Below are positions 5,946 to 8,626 of a stretch of DNA of 8,626 nucleotides, piece after piece. A model generated the notes under the pieces. The model saw only the letters and a list, made by a program, of their open reading frames with translations, was not told the DNA's origin and did not search any database. Every line of letters starts with the position of its first letter. The first letter of the stretch is position 1. The translations under genes and the position numbers were made by a program. Origin of the DNA: Micavibrio aeruginosavorus (GTDB taxonomy: Bacteria; Pseudomonadota; Alphaproteobacteria; UBA9219); contig DYNT01000052.1 in NCBI GenBank assembly GCA_020720905.1, positions 1 to 8,626 on the forward strand, read 5' to 3'.

Positions 5946-6881
5946 TCAAGGCCGTTTTTTTTTCGTGGTTGAATTAGCCAAGGGGTGATGTTCGGCCACC
6001 GTTTGAGCAAGGCGTTCGGTCGCGACATGCGTATAGATTTGCGTTGTCGCAATATCGGCATGGCCCAGCATGGTTTGCACGCTCCGCAAATCCGCGCCAT
6101 GGTCGATCAAATGCGTCGCAAAAGCATGGCGCAAAACATGGGGGCTAAGCCTTTCCGGCGCAAGGCCTGCCTCTAAGCCGATCTGCTTTAGTTTTTGAAA
6201 AAAGCGCTGGCGCGTCAGATAGCCCGTCTTGGACTGCACCGAAGGAAAAAGAAAGGCGGATTTCACGCCGCGCTCTTTTTGAAAACTGGCGCGGCAATCG
6301 ATCCACGCCCTGACCGCATCCACCGCTGGATCACCCAGCGGCACGACGCGCTCCTTGCCCCCCTTGCCGCGCACGTGCACAACGCCGTGATCAAACAGAA
6401 CAGCGCCAAGAGGCAGACTGACCAGCTCGCTCACACGCAAGCCCGACGCATAGAGAAGCTCAAGCATCGCGCGAAGACGCAAGCCCTCGCGCCCGCTCAT
6501 CTTGTTCACCACCTTGATTAACGCCAACACTTCTTTCTCACTAAGATACTTGGGCAACGCGCGCCCCAAGCGAGGCGCATCGATATGGCGCGTAGGATCA
6601 TCATCGCGCATTTTTTCAGAAGCCAAAAAACGGAAAAACTGGCGAAGAGCCGAGAGCCGACGGCTTTGTGTGCGCGGCGCGGCGGCGCGAAGTTCATGCG
6701 CGATATAGGCGCGGATATCGTCTTCATTCGCTCGCTCTAAATTAACCTTGCGCTTGGCCATCATGAAAGTTGCCGCAAAGGCCAAATCGCTGGCATAGGC
6801 TGCGCGGGTGTTGGCGGAAGCGCCGCGCTCGGCCAACATCATGTCCAAGAAAGGCTCTATCAAAAGGCAGGGGGAAGCCAT
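5946..6881 (-). CDS. xerD: Tyrosine recombinase XerD
   Basis: A 311-residue protein, slightly longer than the roughly 298 of E. coli XerD because of a Lys-rich tail. Residues 1-90 form the SAM-like N-terminal core-binding domain (FLDMMLAERGASANTRAAYA). Residues 110-295 form the catalytic domain. All active-site residues are visible: R149 in ASGLRVSEL, K173 in RGKGGKERVVPLG, H248 and R251 in SPHVLRHAFATHL, H274 in MLGHADIATT and the nucleophile Y283 in QIYTHVATERL. The ending HVATERL...EHHPLA favours XerD over XerC. Family role: with XerC it resolves chromosome dimers at dif, controlled by FtsK, in the cytoplasm at the division septum. The ATG at 6881 has AAAGGG upstream, overlapping the stop of the preceding gene 12 bases away, so the two are probably co-transcribed. 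A hairpin terminator lies just past its stop. Confidence 0.93.
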   Translation of the reverse strand: MASPCLLIEPFLDMMLAERGASANTRAAYASDLAFAATFMMAKRKVNLERANEDDIRAYIAHELRAAAPRTQSRRLSALRQFFRFLASEKMRDDDPTRHIDAPRLGRALPKYLSEKEVLALIKVVNKMSGREGLRLRAMLELLYASGLRVSELVSLPLGAVLFDHGVVHVRGKGGKERVVPLGDPAVDAVRAWIDCRASFQKERGVKSAFLFPSVQSKTGYLTRQRFFQKLKQIGLEAGLAPERLSPHVLRHAFATHLIDHGADLRSVQTMLGHADIATTQIYTHVATERLAQTVAEHHPLANSTTKKKRP

Positions 6882-6893
6882 CCGCAGCGCCCT

Positions 6894-8626
6894 TTAATCA
6901 GGCAACGCCATGATCACTTCACGCGCCAAAGCCTGCGCCTCTGCCGTCAGCCCCAAAAGGCGCAAGGCGCGGATAATTTCAACCTTAACCCCAAGCGACA
7001 CATCGCCCGCGTTGCCCCCCGTCAGGATCAGGCCAAGCAAAACGGCCTCACCTTTCCGGCTTGCTGAGGCCGCCTGTCTTAAGCGATCAAGAAGAAGGGG
7101 CGAAGGCATCATCTGCTTGGTCGGCGGCGTAATGACCATCACGCGCTGCCACGCCTCTTCCGGCACGGCATAGCCAAGCGCCGCAAGAACCAGCAAGGTT
7201 TGCCCCGCCTTCTCGCGCTGCACATGAAGGCGGTTGCCATCCTCAGCGTCGCTAAGGCGAGCATCAAGCCATCCGCGCAGGCCTGCGGCATACTGGCCAT
7301 CCGGCACAAGCCCTGCGGTGACAAAAAGCGGCCACGATACGGCAAGGCCTTGCGTCGCTGCAGGCGCCCCCGCCGCGCCGCCTTGCACCAACGCCAACCA
7401 AGCCATCGCCTGATCCGGTTTTCCCGCCAGAACAAAAAGCCGCGCAGACTCGTGCGCAAAAGACTGCGCTTCTGCCGTCACGGGAATCGTGCCCACAATT
7501 TCAGCCAACAAGGCGCTTTGGCTTCCACACAAGGCGGCGGGATCGATGTCCTCCAGATATTTTTGAACAAGCGCTATCTTCTTGGTTGCGGCTTGTTCGT
7601 TTTTCATCGCCTGATAAAGAATAGCACGCGCACGCGGCCCTTTTTCAAGGCTGCCGTTGATGGTGGCCACTTCTTCAGGCGTTAGGGTCACGCTTTGATA
7701 CGTCTGCGCCAACGCACGCGCGTCAATAATGCCTTTCGCTGCCGCCCTTTCGGCCAAGGCAAGACGCGCTTTATCATCCACCGCTTTGGTCACAAGAAGT
7801 TCTGGGATCAACGCGGCATCGGGATGCGCGTAAAGTTCTGGCGGCAAGGGAATCTCTATCTGCCGCAAGGCTGCCAGCACCGTGGGACGAAGCGGCGTCA
7901 GTTGGCGCGGAAGCTGCTTGCTTCCCCCCATCACATTGCGGTTCATAAGCGACAGGAAAATATCATCCTTGACCTGCTGTTCGCGCATAAGGTCCAAGCC
8001 CAATTGCACGGCCTTATCATCCTTGGCGCGAAGCTGGCAAATCAAGAGAGCCTTCTGCCATTCGTCTTTGGATTCTTCTGTTTTGCCATGGGCTTCCATC
8101 ATGGTCGGTATTTTCTTACACACGTCTTCGCTGTGTTGACCGATAATAGCAGCCTCCGTCAATTGGCGAAGCGTCACGGCATCCACCCATTTCGCTTCAG
8201 CTAAAGACGCAAGAGCCCACGCATCCCCCACCGCACCCAACGCCATCAAGCCCTCGATCCGCTGCGCGATAAGATTGCGCGCAGGTTTTTGCCCCTGCGC
8301 CGCTGGCAAGGGCGCTGCCGCTGTGCTTAAAAACAAACGCCGCGCTAAATCGTTTAGCGCCGCTGAATCTGTTGGCAAGCTTACGACTGGCAGCAAAAGA
8401 TCAACAACAGGCCTTGCCGTATGACTCCACAACGACGCGCCAAGACCCCCATTGTCCGAAGAAAGCAAGCCAGCCGTTTCAGGATCAACATCGGCCAACG
8501 GCGCTGAGGCGACAGGCTCAGCCAAAACAACAGGCTCTGACGTTGGGGGCGGCGCGGCAGGAGGCGCGGCAGGAGGCGCTGCCGCCGCCACCGGAGGAAC
8601 AGGCGCTGGAGCAACAGGCGTCTTCT
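6894..8626 (-). CDS. Pro/Ala-rich helical protein of unknown function (5' end outside window)
   Basis: The frame stays open to the right edge (codons KTPVAPAPVPPV precede the first internal GTG at 8591), so the true start lies outside; 576 residues are visible. The visible N-terminus is a low-complexity Pro/Ala segment with a PPAA repeat, followed by about 60 disordered residues. From about residue 90 the chain is mainly alpha-helical and solenoid-like, with stretches such as RIEGLMALGAVGDAWALASL and ARLFVLAGKPDQAMAWLALV that resemble TPR or similar helix pairs. Proteins of this kind next to xerD in Rhodospirillales often carry the misleading database name 'antifreeze glycopeptide polyprotein'; their function is not established. 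A signal peptide cannot be judged because the start is missing. The stop lies 12 bases ahead of xerD, whose ribosome site overlaps it, suggesting one operon. Confidence 0.8.
   Translation of the reverse strand, partial: KTPVAPAPVPPVAAAAPPAAPPAAPPPTSEPVVLAEPVASAPLADVDPETAGLLSSDNGGLGASLWSHTARPVVDLLLPVVSLPTDSAALNDLARRLFLSTAAAPLPAAQGQKPARNLIAQRIEGLMALGAVGDAWALASLAEAKWVDAVTLRQLTEAAIIGQHSEDVCKKIPTMMEAHGKTEESKDEWQKALLICQLRAKDDKAVQLGLDLMREQQVKDDIFLSLMNRNVMGGSKQLPRQLTPLRPTVLAALRQIEIPLPPELYAHPDAALIPELLVTKAVDDKARLALAERAAAKGIIDARALAQTYQSVTLTPEEVATINGSLEKGPRARAILYQAMKNEQAATKKIALVQKYLEDIDPAALCGSQSALLAEIVGTIPVTAEAQSFAHESARLFVLAGKPDQAMAWLALVQGGAAGAPAATQGLAVSWPLFVTAGLVPDGQYAAGLRGWLDARLSDAEDGNRLHVQREKAGQTLLVLAALGYAVPEEAWQRVMVITPPTKQMMPSPLLLDRLRQAASASRKGEAVLLGLILTGGNAGDVSLGVKVEIIRALRLLGLTAEAQALAREVIMALPD
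8551..8580 (-). repeat. Short tandem repeat coding for PPAA units
   Basis: The 12-base unit ggcgcggcagga occurs twice in exact tandem (8551-8562, 8563-8574) and starts a third time before diverging. It encodes Pro-Pro-Ala-Ala units in the disordered N-terminal part of the partial gene. Such in-frame repeats can vary in number by slippage without breaking the reading frame. Confidence 0.6.

Noticed and set aside
5879..6100. Upstream extension of the small secreted-protein reading frame into xerD, giving 195 residues
   Set aside because: The extension is the shadow of xerD in another frame; the signal peptide and the AAGGAG site both point to ATG 5878.
7695..8204. Plus-strand open frame of 169 codons, the longest on that strand
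   Set aside because: It lies fully opposite the long helical-protein gene and has a composition (many Arg, Gln, His) typical of antisense shadow frames.

Overview
The window looks like chromosomal core DNA of an alphaproteobacterium. The closest fit is the Rhodospirillales or a neighbouring deep-branching group. The evidence is an lptC-lptA pair with typical alphaproteobacterial sequence, a DUF4743-type Nudix protein, an XerD recombinase whose upstream neighbour is a Pro/Ala-rich helical protein, and moderately GC-rich coding DNA. No RNA gene, insertion sequence, CRISPR array or clear sign of horizontal transfer was seen. Every gene lies on the minus strand, so transcription runs from the right end of the window to the left.

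In order of transcription: (1) a large Pro/Ala-rich protein whose 5' end lies beyond the window (8626-6894); (2) xerD (6881-5946), 12 bases downstream, with all catalytic residues intact; (3) a perfect-armed hairpin terminator (5942-5904); (4) a small secreted, lysine-rich coiled-coil protein with a strong Shine-Dalgarno site (5878-5513) and its own hairpin; (5) a 262-base non-coding stretch with several inverted repeats (5251-5512); (6) a 1025-residue exported protein with an AMIN-like N-terminal domain, a Pro-rich linker and a TPR-like helical C-terminal half (5250-2173); (7) a tiny protein with eight consecutive prolines and a YjfB-like C-terminus (2049-1858), closed by a terminator (1827-1793); (8) a Nudix hydrolase (1730-870), lptC (861-145) and the start of lptA (139-1), tightly packed as an operon.

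Functionally, the left end serves lipopolysaccharide transport: LptC is the inner-membrane anchor and LptA the periplasmic bridge. A metabolite-cleaning Nudix enzyme is apparently co-transcribed with them. The middle carries two exported proteins of unknown function that probably act in the cell envelope. The right end serves chromosome dimer resolution (XerD) and carries a conserved but uncharacterised protein.

No complete new defence or mobile system is visible. The most unusual parts are the structured 262-base intergenic region, which contains a 16-bp-armed inverted repeat and a separate hairpin followed by eight Ts ahead of the TPR gene, and the uncharacterised envelope proteins themselves.
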